From NCBI GenBank assembly GCA_012960055.1, contig DUCA01000074.1, positions 1-32,608 of the forward strand: DNA of 32,608 bases, given 5' to 3'. The stretch's first letter is position 1, and every line of letters begins with the position of its first letter. The stretch is from Cycloclasticus sp. (lineage in GTDB: Bacteria; Pseudomonadota; Gammaproteobacteria; Methylococcales; Cycloclasticaceae). The notes under the pieces are model-generated. The model had not been told where the DNA came from, ran no database searches, and was given only the letters and a program-made list of their open reading frames with translations. The position numbers and the translations under genes are program-made. Shown in pieces: positions 15,605-22,988 of the stretch.

Positions 15605-16014
15605 ATTCACCTAGAGCTTTACCGCAAGTATTGCGTGTTGCCGTATAAAACTCCAGCGAATGCACATCAGCAAATACCTTAAAATTTGCTGCCCCACGCG
15701 CAATAAAGGCATGCGTCATAATCACTTTAGCTTGGGCTGTATCGACCCATTTGTGCTTCTACAAAATCATCAAAGCGGCGTGTTATTTCATTGGCAACGG
15801 CATACAACATGTCCACACGTTGCTCTACGTTAAAGCCAGCCCACTCGCCATTTAAGGCTGCTTTAGCGGCTAAGACGGCTTGATTAACATCCACCTACCT
15901 CGCTTCAACAACAGTCACAATCACGCGATGATTGATAGGTGAGCGTTTATCGAAGCACGTGTCATCCGTTGCAGAAACACACTCACCGTTAATGAAGTTT
16001 TTAATTTTTTGCCT
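15603..16014 (-). pseudogene. Broken 2-hydroxymuconic semialdehyde dehydrogenase gene (XylG/DmpC-like), 5' part only
   Basis: Read on the minus strand this stretch encodes the N-terminal third of an aldehyde dehydrogenase with several lesions. From 16014 it reads QKIKNFINGECVSATDD, then KRSPINHRVIVTVVEAR, an in-frame TAG, then VDVNQAVLAAKAALNGEWAG and RVDMLYAVANEITRRFDDF. A frameshift follows near 15750, after which AFIARGAANFKVFADV and EFYTATRNTCGKAL lead to a stop at 15605-15603. The RGAANFKVFADV block and the order of blocks match XylG/DmpC enzymes of meta-cleavage pathways. The first codon is now AGG, with TAGGAGG ten bases upstream, so the original ATG was probably lost by one base change. 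The NAD site and catalytic cysteine region, about 340 residues, are missing. Confidence 0.85.
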
Positions 16015-16222
16015 ACAGCCCAGCCTCCTAAATACCTTTTGTCACAGACATACTGTCTGACCCTTTAAAACTATACCTGTATGGTAATTTGTTTTTTTTG
16101 AATACCGCTATTTTGGAATATGATTGTAATCATAAATTCAGTTTATTTTTTAAGCAAAGTAGGCTTTAGTCTTTAAAATAAATATAAAATACCTCGATAA
16201 CTTGTGCACATGGAGTTTTAAA
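16015..16222 (+). promoter_or_regulatory. Control region upstream of bphA1
   Basis: This AT-rich stretch contains an exact dyad, TATGATTGTAATCATA (16119-16134, seven-base arms around GT), 88 bases before the bphA1 start, and a weaker one, CAGAC-ATACT-GTCTG (16045-16059). A TATAAAAT at about 16186 could be a -10 box. These suggest a regulated promoter, but no -35 box or regulator could be assigned with confidence. Confidence 0.35.
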
Positions 16223-17557
16223 ATGACGGCGGCAAACAACAGCAATAATACCTGGTCCACTGAACGTATCAAAAATTTGGTGAGTGATGATAACGGCACA
16301 CTGGATGCCCGCATCTACTCTGACCATGAACTCTACGAACTAGAGTTAGAACGTATATTTGCGCGCTCATGGTTATTACTTGGCCATGAAACCCACATCC
16401 CTAAGACTGGAGACTTCCTCAATACATACATGGGCGAAGACCCCGTGATTGTTGTTCGTCAAAAAGACGATAGTATCCGTGTATTCCTTAATCAATGTCG
16501 TCACCGTGGCATGCGCTTATCTCGTGAAGATAAAGGAAATGCAAAAGCATTTGTTTGTACCTATCACGGCTGGTTATACGATATCGCTGGAAATTTAGTA
16601 GACGTTCCTTTCGAAGAACAAGGTCACTGCGATCAACTTAACAAAGCCGACTGGAACCCATTACAAGCCCGTGTTGCTATTTATAGAGGGCTAATTTTTG
16701 CCAACTGGGATGAAGAAGCGCCAGAGTTAGAAGATTACCTATCTGACGCGCGCCCTTATATTGATACCATGTTCAATCGCTCAGAAGGTGGCACCGAAGC
16801 CATTGGCGGCATTCAAAAATGGATTATTCCATGTAACTGGAAATTCGCAGCCGAACAGTTTTGCAGTGATATGTATCACGCTGGCACGATGTCACATTTG
16901 TCCGGCGTTATTGCTGGCCTACCAGAAGGCGTTGAGTTATCCCCCGAGATGATTCCCACGCAAGGGCACCAATTTCGAGCTAAATGGGGCGGGCATGGCA
17001 CAGGGTTCTTTGTTGATGAACCCGGCCTATTAATGGCGATTATGGGGCCGAAAATCACAGAATACGTTACAGCAAGCCCTGCTGCAGAATCGGCGTCAAA
17101 AAGACTGGGTAGCGATTACTTTGGCCAACGCATGCTTGGCCAGCATATGACAATATTCCCAACCTGTTCTTTTTTACCCGGTATCAACACTATCCGTACT
17201 TGGCACCCACGTGGCCCCAATGAAATTGAGGTGTGGGCTTTTGTTGTGGTGGATGCAGACGCGCCTGATGACATTAAAGATGAATTCCGTAAACAAAACA
17301 TTCGGACATTTTCTGCCGGCGGCGTTTTCGAACAAGATGATGGTGAAAACTGGGTTGAAATCCAAAAAATATTCAAGGGTAATAAAGCCAGAAAAACCAA
17401 ACTCAATGTGCAAATGGGGCTCAACCAAACCGTGTCTGATAACCCAAACTTTCCTGGCCGAATCACCGGTGTATACAGTGAAGATGCCGCCAGAGGCATG
17501 TATCAACATTGGTTACGCATGATGACAGAGCCTGATTGGGAAACATTAAAACCCTAA
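16223..17557 (+). CDS. bphA1: Rieske dioxygenase alpha subunit, biphenyl/alkylbenzene type (BphA1/IpbAa-like)
   Basis: A 444-residue terminal oxygenase large subunit. The start is the ATG at 16223, eight bases after TGGAG; an in-frame TTG at 16202 has no such support. Rieske ligands are Cys92, His94, Cys112 and His115 (CRHRG, CTYHGW). The mononuclear iron site is His219 and His225 in EQFCSDMYHAGTMSH, with Asp372 or Asp373 in VFEQDDGENWVEIQ. These stretches, and the C-terminal AARGMYQHWLRMMTEP, are nearly those of biphenyl dioxygenase, so the toluene/isopropylbenzene/biphenyl branch is firm, but the substrate within it is not. The beta subunit gene follows after 45 bases. Ferredoxin (A3) and reductase (A4) genes do not follow, so it must use partners from elsewhere. 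Confidence 0.93.
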   Translation: MTAANNSNNTWSTERIKNLVSDDNGTLDARIYSDHELYELELERIFARSWLLLGHETHIPKTGDFLNTYMGEDPVIVVRQKDDSIRVFLNQCRHRGMRLSREDKGNAKAFVCTYHGWLYDIAGNLVDVPFEEQGHCDQLNKADWNPLQARVAIYRGLIFANWDEEAPELEDYLSDARPYIDTMFNRSEGGTEAIGGIQKWIIPCNWKFAAEQFCSDMYHAGTMSHLSGVIAGLPEGVELSPEMIPTQGHQFRAKWGGHGTGFFVDEPGLLMAIMGPKITEYVTASPAAESASKRLGSDYFGQRMLGQHMTIFPTCSFLPGINTIRTWHPRGPNEIEVWAFVVVDADAPDDIKDEFRKQNIRTFSAGGVFEQDDGENWVEIQKIFKGNKARKTKLNVQMGLNQTVSDNPNFPGRITGVYSEDAARGMYQHWLRMMTEPDWETLKP

Positions 17558-17602
17558 TTATCAGCCTATAACAAGCCCCCTATTCAAGCTAAGGAACACC
17601 CT

Positions 17603-18175
17603 ATGCCTTCTACTTTTGATTTAAAAAAATTATTGCAAACACCACCAATAGACTTTGCGCTGCAACAAAGCATTGAGCAGTTTTACTACCGCGAAGCCTT
17701 ATTGCTGGATAACATTGCTTATGATGACTGGTTTGCGTTACTGGATGAAGACATCCACTATTTTATGCCCATCAGACGTAATGTGATGAAACGCGGGCGA
17801 GTACGTGATACCGATGTCAGTGAATATTCAGGCGCTGATGAGTTTGCTCACTTTGATGACGACATCAACATGATGCGTGGTCGCTTACGTAAGCTTCAAA
17901 GCGACTTCAGCTGGTCTGAAAACCCAGCTTCAAGAACTCGGCACCTTGTTTCAAACGTTATTATTCACCCAACAGACGTCGAAGGAACCTACGAGGTCTG
18001 CTCTGCGTTTTTGGTATACCGCAACCGCTTAGAAACACAAGTTGATATATTTGCAGGTGAACGGCACGATGTACTTAGACGCGCAGACAATGACTTAGGC
18101 TTTAAAATTGCAAAACGTACCTTGTTGTTGGATCAAAGCACCGTCTTATCAAACAATATTAGTATTTTCTTCTAG
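17603..18175 (+). CDS. bphA2: Rieske dioxygenase beta subunit, biphenyl type (BphA2-like)
   Basis: A 190-residue small subunit of the ring-hydroxylating dioxygenase family. It has the FYYREALLLDNIAYDDWFALLDEDIHYFMPI block (residues 27-57), RNVMKRGR, the SRTRHLVSNVIIH strand (about 111-123), and the ending AKRTLLLDQSTVLSNNISIFF, very close to BphA2 and related subunits. It forms the structural half of the alpha3beta3 oxygenase with the preceding gene. AAGGAACACC precedes the ATG. It ends six bases from the stop of the convergent EamA transporter gene, with no obvious terminator between them. Confidence 0.92.
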   Translation: MPSTFDLKKLLQTPPIDFALQQSIEQFYYREALLLDNIAYDDWFALLDEDIHYFMPIRRNVMKRGRVRDTDVSEYSGADEFAHFDDDINMMRGRLRKLQSDFSWSENPASRTRHLVSNVIIHPTDVEGTYEVCSAFLVYRNRLETQVDIFAGERHDVLRRADNDLGFKIAKRTLLLDQSTVLSNNISIFF

Positions 18176-18181
18176 CACGCT

Positions 18182-19072
18182 TTAATGCAAACCCATTACT
18201 GCCACCACTAATGAGGCGAACATCAAAAAGCCACCAAAAGAACGGTTGATCAATTGTCGTTTTGACAATCGTTCAATATGGCTAAAGCCAAATCTCGCCA
18301 TTAGATAAACCACACCAACAGCAATAAATCCACGTGATGATTGCACGATGTTAATCACCGTTACCTGCTGCGCTTGTTTAAAGGCAAACATCAATATAAT
18401 GATGCCAGCCAATTGCACTACAGCGTAAATAAATAACGTTTTTCTAAACGCCTTAGACACGTGCCAATCATTTTTAAAAATCACGGGCGATAATGGCATT
18501 AATAAAACCGTTGGCACAATAAAAACGAACACCGCTAAGTCCAAGCCGCCCATGCCCCTATTTAATAACAATACGACGGCAATATCGGCAAAGGCAAACA
18601 GCACACACGTTAACAATACAAAACCTAATGCTTTTGGTGATCCATGTAACTTTCTATCATTAAGAAAAAACAAACTAATGAAGGCACCCGCAGCACCGAG
18701 GTACACAATGGGGCTGTACGCTTCACTGAGAAACAACACCGAAAGCCCTGCCACAGCGAACATTTTGCAACCTAACATGGGGACAACGAAAGACGCATCG
18801 CCATGGCGTAAAGCATTTAAATAGGATGTTTGCGCAATCAGAACAAACGCGCACATCAACAATATTAATTCGATATTGGCCCACAGTTGATTTAAATCCA
18901 CCAAGGGCAGCAAACAAAAGCCAATCAAACCAACTGCGTACTGACTGTAAAAAGCCAGTTTAACGCGGTTATCAGAGTGCGCTAAAAACTGCTTGGTATA
19001 GGTAAAACTAAAGGCATGCAGCACAGAGGCAACGAGAGTAAGCCAAATATATGATGGGATTATGTTAATCAA
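18182..19072 (-). CDS. EamA-type DMT-superfamily transporter
   Basis: An inner-membrane protein of about 296 residues with roughly ten hydrophobic helices in two repeats, the EamA drug/metabolite transporter layout. Examples are YIWLTLVASVLHAFSFTYTKQFL at the start, ALGFVLLTCVLFAFADIAVVLLL in the middle and GGFLMFASLVVAVMGLH at the end. No ATG is available near the 5' end. TTG at 19072 follows AGGACCTCCA with good spacing, whereas the TTG at 19093 lies in the loop of an 8-bp inverted repeat (19082-19105), so I prefer 19072. It is the last gene of the operon with ABM protein, hydrolase, hydratase and aldolase, 56 bases or more after the aldolase stop. It may move a pathway substrate or product; the cargo is unknown. 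Confidence 0.82.
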   Translation of the reverse strand: MINIIPSYIWLTLVASVLHAFSFTYTKQFLAHSDNRVKLAFYSQYAVGLIGFCLLPLVDLNQLWANIELILLMCAFVLIAQTSYLNALRHGDASFVVPMLGCKMFAVAGLSVLFLSEAYSPIVYLGAAGAFISLFFLNDRKLHGSPKALGFVLLTCVLFAFADIAVVLLLNRGMGGLDLAVFVFIVPTVLLMPLSPVIFKNDWHVSKAFRKTLFIYAVVQLAGIIILMFAFKQAQQVTVINIVQSSRGFIAVGVVYLMARFGFSHIERLSKRQLINRSFGGFLMFASLVVAVMGLH

Positions 19073-19149
19073 TGGAGGTCCTAATGAAGACAAACACCTT
19101 CATTAAAGGCATTGTATTTAAGGGTACGGCGTAGGCTTAAACTGGCAAA

Positions 19150-19917
19150 TTAAAACGTCGCTATTAACGTGCTAGCCGCCTGTTTTAACAGCATGGTATC
19201 GGCGCCAATTAAGAAGAAGCTTGCGCCCATTGCTTGATATACCTTCACTTGTTCAGGGTCGCCACAATACACCCCAACCGGTTTGCCGATGACTTGAATG
19301 CGTTTGATGGCATCCTCCACCACGCGTTGTACTTCTGGGTGCGCTGGTTGACCGATATAGCCCATTGCTGCGGCCAAATCTGCTGGGCCGATAAAAATGC
19401 CATCAACACCGTCTAACTGGGTAATCGCATCAAGTTCCGCGATACCTTCTGGGCTTTCTAATTGCAGAATCAAACACATATTGTCATCTGCTTTTTCAAA
19501 ATAGTCGGCTATTGAACCCCAACGTGTCGCACGTGTTAGCCCACCGCCCATGCCGCGAACACCTTTAGGCGGGTATTGCACCGCTTGTACCAATTGTTTA
19601 GCTTGCTCAGCCGACTCAACCATCGGTATCAACAATGTTTGGCCGCCAACGTCCAGCACCCGTTTAATGTCAGCGATATTGTGATCTTGCATGCGCACGA
19701 CTGAGTGCACGGGGTAAGCCGCCAATGCTTGCAACTGACTGGTGATGCTTTTTATATCGTTCGGGCCATGCTCACCATCTATCAATAACCAATCGAAACC
19801 CGTTGTTGCCATTAACTCGGCAGAAATAGGGTCTGCTAATGCCATGAATGCACCCAACTGCCGTTGGTTTGCTTGTATCGCTTTTTTGAAGTTATTTTCG
19901 GTTATTGATAATGACAT
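19150..19917 (-). CDS. hpaI: HpaI-type class II pyruvate aldolase
   Basis: A 255-residue HpcH/HpaI-family metal-dependent aldolase. The residues known from E. coli HpaI are present at a constant offset of five: His50 (His45), Arg75 (Arg70), Glu154 (Glu149) and Asp180 (Asp175), in IDGEHGPND, HSVVRMQ, LQLESPEG and IFIGPADLA. It should cleave a 4-hydroxy-2-oxoacid into pyruvate and an aldehyde; in the homoprotocatechuate route the aldehyde is succinate semialdehyde, but the enzyme is known to be promiscuous. Here it follows an HpaH-type hydratase (26-base gap) and a meta-cleavage hydrolase, so it likely finishes ring-fission product breakdown. The DmpG/BphI aldolase with its acetaldehyde dehydrogenase partner, common in such operons, is absent. 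Confidence 0.93.
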   Translation of the reverse strand: MSLSITENNFKKAIQANQRQLGAFMALADPISAELMATTGFDWLLIDGEHGPNDIKSITSQLQALAAYPVHSVVRMQDHNIADIKRVLDVGGQTLLIPMVESAEQAKQLVQAVQYPPKGVRGMGGGLTRATRWGSIADYFEKADDNMCLILQLESPEGIAELDAITQLDGVDGIFIGPADLAAAMGYIGQPAHPEVQRVVEDAIKRIQVIGKPVGVYCGDPEQVKVYQAMGASFFLIGADTMLLKQAASTLIATF

Positions 19918-19943
19918 ATTAATGATTCCTGCAAGTAAACGAA

Positions 19944-20747
19944 CTAAACAAAACGGAAGCCGATGCTCCCCAATGAGCCAAAATCTGCGTGGAAGGTATC
20001 GCCACGTTCAACTGGCAACAAACGTGTGAATGAGCCCCCTAAAATAACTTGCCCAGGTTCCAATGCAATGCCGTGTGGTGCGAACCGTTTGGTAAGCCAC
20101 ACAATGCCATTGCCTGGGTGGTTCAATACACCTGCGGAAACACCGGTTTCTTCAATCAAGCCATTACGCGACACGATAGCGCCAATCCAACGTAAATCTA
20201 CATCTGTTGGCTTGACAGGCAAGCCACCGGTAATAAGGCCTGCACACGCCGCATTATCTGCAATTGTATCGAATACCTTACGACGTTTGCCGGTTTTTGG
20301 GTCAACACGAATCACCCGTGAATCAACAATCTCAATCGCTGGACACACGTAATCTGTTGCCGCAAGCACATCGGTTAAGGTGATATTGTCACCCTCTAAT
20401 CGCTTACCTAAAACAAAGGCAATTTCTACTTCAACCAACGGCGCGATAAAGCGATCAAAGGGAATTTCTGAATTATCTGAAAACACCATATCATCAAGCA
20501 AAGTACCGTAATCGGGTTCGGTAATGCCAGAAGCTTGCTGCATGGCTCGCGATGTTAAACCAATTTTTCGGCCAATGATTTTACGACCTTGAGCCAGCCT
20601 TAATTTAGTCCACTCCGCTTGTATTGCATAGCCATCGTCAATCGTCATCTCTGGGTATAGCAAAGAGAACTGTGGAATGGTGTTGCCGCTAGCCAGCGCT
20701 TTATCAAGCGCCAGCGCAGAAGCTTCCAGTGTTTTCTGGTCAAACAT
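19944..20747 (-). CDS. hpaH: 2-oxo-4-enoate hydratase, HpaH-type
   Basis: A 267-residue hydratase of the HpaH/MhpD/DmpE family, with the same length as E. coli HpaH. Conserved blocks are GRKIGLTSRAMQQASGITEPDYGTLLDDM (about 59-87), VEVEIAFVLGKRL (about 107-119) with the acidic metal ligands, DTIADNAACAGLITGG, EETGVSAGVLNHPGNGIVWL (about 199-218) and GSFTRLLPVERGDTFHADFG near the end. It would add water to a 2-hydroxy-2,4-dienoate or 2-oxo-4-enoate, giving a 4-hydroxy-2-oxoacid for the next enzyme. It looks closer to HpaH (C7 diacid substrate) than to BphH/TodG (pentadienoate). Its ATG lies three bases after the hydrolase stop. Confidence 0.92.
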   Translation of the reverse strand: MFDQKTLEASALALDKALASGNTIPQFSLLYPEMTIDDGYAIQAEWTKLRLAQGRKIIGRKIGLTSRAMQQASGITEPDYGTLLDDMVFSDNSEIPFDRFIAPLVEVEIAFVLGKRLEGDNITLTDVLAATDYVCPAIEIVDSRVIRVDPKTGKRRKVFDTIADNAACAGLITGGLPVKPTDVDLRWIGAIVSRNGLIEETGVSAGVLNHPGNGIVWLTKRFAPHGIALEPGQVILGGSFTRLLPVERGDTFHADFGSLGSIGFRFV

Positions 20748-20750
20748 GTC

Positions 20751-21599
20751 CTATTTACCTAAGAAATGAGACATCACAATTGGATACATGCCGTCCCAAC
20801 GCTGAGTTTGCGCCCAATGCCCACAACGGTCCAATACGTGTAATTCAGCACGTTTGAGGTGCTCCAAGAAATACAAGCTGGTTTCCAGTGGAACAACCTG
20901 ATCTTGGCGTCCATGAATAATCGCCCATTCTTGTTCTATGCGGTTCAATACCGGTGGCGGAATAATCAGCTTGTCCATATCCTCGTTCATCGCTTTGAAC
21001 ATAATTTCTTGAATTGGACGCATTTTTGGATCCATCGCTTTTTCAAAACGGTCTTGCATCACTGCTTCTAAATCTTCAAAAATACTCGGGTCATACACAA
21101 AGCTTTCAATCAGTTCACGGTAACGTGCAACGCGTGGGTCATCGTAAAAACTCATCATACGAGCCAAGGTTGCAGATTTTTTAAACGGCGCGCCAATCGC
21201 ACCCATCAACATACATTTTTCAAAACGACTTGGCATTTCAACCACACACTGCAGCGCAAGCGCCCCACCCATTGAGTTGCCAATGACATTGGTTTTTTCA
21301 ATGCCTAACTCGTCCAACAAACCTTTAATTTGCTCAACACGATAGCCCATCCAACGGGCAATTTTATGCGGCGTCTCTTTGGGTAATTCAGATTGACCAA
21401 AACCAATCGCATCCGGCGCAATAACGTAAAAGTCTTTAGCCAAAATGGGCGTACATAAATTCCAGTTTGAAGCGGCGCTGGCACCCGGCCCTGCGCCATG
21501 TAACAACAGTAATGGTGGGTTTTTAGGGTTACCTGCAATTAAACAATTGCTGGCTAACTCACCTGATGGAATCATTTTTTCGACCATTTCAAAACTCAT
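20751..21599 (-). CDS. Meta-cleavage-product C-C hydrolase (alpha/beta hydrolase, TodF/CumD/BphD-like)
   Basis: A 282-residue alpha/beta-hydrolase of the meta-cleavage-product class. The catalytic triad is Ser109 in IGNSMGG, Asp233 in HGRQDQVVP and His261 in DRCGHWAQ. The oxyanion/glycine loop LLLHGAGPGASAASNW (about 30-45), with the GNSMGG nucleophile elbow, is the signature of hydrolases that split 2-hydroxy-6-oxo-hexadienoates into a 2-hydroxydienoate and an acid. This is the expected step after extradiol ring fission of the BphA1/A2 product; the extradiol dioxygenase itself is not in the window. It lies 84 bases after the ABM gene and is tightly followed by the hydratase and aldolase. Choice between CumD, TodF and DmpD types is not possible by eye. 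Confidence 0.92.
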   Translation of the reverse strand: MSFEMVEKMIPSGELASNCLIAGNPKNPPLLLLHGAGPGASAASNWNLCTPILAKDFYVIAPDAIGFGQSELPKETPHKIARWMGYRVEQIKGLLDELGIEKTNVIGNSMGGALALQCVVEMPSRFEKCMLMGAIGAPFKKSATLARMMSFYDDPRVARYRELIESFVYDPSIFEDLEAVMQDRFEKAMDPKMRPIQEIMFKAMNEDMDKLIIPPPVLNRIEQEWAIIHGRQDQVVPLETSLYFLEHLKRAELHVLDRCGHWAQTQRWDGMYPIVMSHFLGK

Positions 21600-21631
21600 T
21601 GTGATACTCCTGATACATTATTGATACTCAA

Positions 21632-21663
21632 GCCCATTGAGAGGTTTTCATCCTTCAATGGGC
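21632..21663. other. Intergenic hairpin between ABM and hydrolase genes
   Basis: GCCCATTGA (21632-21640) pairs with TCAATGGGC (21655-21663), and AGG/CCT inside extend the stem past one bulged G, leaving a loop of TTTTCAT. On the minus (operon) strand it is not followed by a T-run, so it is more likely a partial attenuator or an mRNA-stability element between the first and second genes than a full terminator. On the plus strand it is followed by CTAATTTTT. Confidence 0.5.
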
Positions 21664-21683
21664 CTAATTTTTATATTCGTTTT

Positions 21684-21980
21684 CTAAACATCAACCGTCG
21701 TTAAATATTTAGATGCTGGCGGTGCTGTTAATAATGCGCCCAATTTTTCCAAATCACCTCGCTCTGTACGCCAAGCAATATAACTTTCATGATCTGCGCG
21801 AACATCCCACTTTTCTAACAACACAATATTTAAAGGGTCGTCATCATTGCTTGTGACAACAACACTTTGGCAACCTTTATAAGCACGTGTATCCGGTAAA
21901 ATAGCTTCCAAGGTATTAATTAATTCTTCGCGGTGTTCTGCGCTCACTTGTAAATCTAACGTAACATCAATTGACATCAT
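21684..21980 (-). CDS. Small ABM-domain (antibiotic biosynthesis monooxygenase-like) protein
   Basis: A 98-residue protein with the dimeric alpha-beta barrel ABM fold. Family features are the opening strand SIDVTLDLQVSAEHREELINTLEAILPDTRAYKGC (3-37), VVVTSNDDDPLNIVLLEKWDVRADHESYIAWRTERG (40-75) and a short final strand. Such proteins are quinol monooxygenases (YgiN type) or heme/intermediate-binding proteins, and are often found in aromatic degradation operons; the exact role here is unknown. Two ATGs stand together; AAAAGGAAATA precedes the first. It is the first gene of the minus-strand hydrolase-hydratase-aldolase operon. The head position suggests a role in handling a reactive quinol or catechol intermediate, which is only inference. 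Confidence 0.8.
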   Translation of the reverse strand: MMSIDVTLDLQVSAEHREELINTLEAILPDTRAYKGCQSVVVTSNDDDPLNIVLLEKWDVRADHESYIAWRTERGDLEKLGALLTAPPASKYLTTVDV

Positions 21981-22231
21981 TATTTCCTTTTTTAAGTTTC
22001 AATTTTTTCATCTTAACAACCAAAATCTAAAGTAGCTTGAGACGGCAAATATAAGCAGGAATGTAATATCCCGCATTGCTTACTATCCAGAGTTCCAATG
22101 AGCAACCCGCCACTGACTCGCTAACAACTGTCGTGGACAACAACCCATGTTGACGTTCCACTGTAGCATTAACGCTAAGTCTGTTCGCCTATTTATCGAC
22201 AATGCATTTAACCCTCTCATGCAAACAGTCA
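21981..22231. other. 251-base gap upstream of the ABM operon
   Basis: No intact gene, decayed coding sequence or RNA gene was recognised. The promoter of the minus-strand ABM-hydrolase-hydratase-aldolase operon should lie in it, and the 3' end of the next hydrolase transcript region borders it, but no clear -35/-10 pair or operator could be picked out. Confidence 0.4.
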
Positions 22232-22948
22232 TCAACCCGCTGATATTAAATAATCAACTAATTCCCCTGCCGCAGAGAAAAATGGCGAATGGCTGGTATT
22301 CATAGAAAAAACACGCTCTACGGGTGTTTCCGTATACATACGCTTTTGTAATGCCGGCAGCACAGCTCGATCTTGCAGACACTCAATATACACACGAGGA
22401 AGACGCCCAAATCTTTCAGCTGTGTAGTTAACAGGCGTCACAATACCCGCTATGGGCTCTGGCTTTATTAACGTCGTGGCTTTAGCAATATCTTCGATGC
22501 GGCAGTCATGATAAAAGGTTTCTTTGATTCCGGCAGGCTTAAAGCTAACACTGGTTTTGTCGATTGACATTTCTTTATGAGCATCAATTAAACTTCCCTC
22601 AATATCTGCCCCATACCCCAATCTAGCCACACCATTTGGCAATAAGAAACCACTGAGGTACACCAGTTTTCGAATGTTGCTAGGGCACTGTTCCGCTGCT
22701 TGTGTTATTGATATGCCACCCAGGCTATGGCCAACTAAAATAACAGGCTCTTGTTGTTGACCAATCACCTCACATATCTTATCTGCATACATCTGCAAGG
22801 TAATCGTTGAAATTGCAGTAAGGTCTTCGCCATGCGCGGGTAAATCAACCGCGACTGCACTGTGCCCTTTTTGTTCTAGAAGAGGCACCACTTTGTCCCA
22901 ACACCAAGCGCCATGCCAAGCGCCATGTATCAAGAGATAGCTAGCCAC
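22232..22948 (-). CDS. Alpha/beta hydrolase, methylesterase/hydroxynitrile-lyase-like
   Basis: A 238-residue alpha/beta hydrolase with the triad Ser75 (LVGHSLGGIS), Asp193 (LQDRAVLP) and His220 (NTSHSPFFS). The opening YLLIHGAWHGAWCWDKVVPLL and the STSHSPF-type histidine loop are typical of the plant methyl esterase and hydroxynitrile lyase group and their many bacterial relatives, small esterases acting on aromatic or other small esters. It is distinct from the meta-cleavage hydrolase at 20.8 kb (no HGAGPGAS or GNSMGG). It lies 40 bases downstream of the porin gene on the same strand and may be co-transcribed with it and the LysR gene. Substrate unknown. Confidence 0.85.
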   Translation of the reverse strand: MASYLLIHGAWHGAWCWDKVVPLLEQKGHSAVAVDLPAHGEDLTAISTITLQMYADKICEVIGQQQEPVILVGHSLGGISITQAAEQCPSNIRKLVYLSGFLLPNGVARLGYGADIEGSLIDAHKEMSIDKTSVSFKPAGIKETFYHDCRIEDIAKATTLIKPEPIAGIVTPVNYTAERFGRLPRVYIECLQDRAVLPALQKRMYTETPVERVFSMNTSHSPFFSAAGELVDYLISAG

Positions 22949-22988
22949 CTAAACAGCCCATCAAGGTAATGTTATCCGCAACCGTGAA

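Noticed and set aside
17116..17499. 127- and 111-codon minus-strand frames opposite bphA1
   Set aside because: Both lie wholly within the conserved biphenyl-dioxygenase C-terminal domain and have no ribosome-binding site or recognisable domain.
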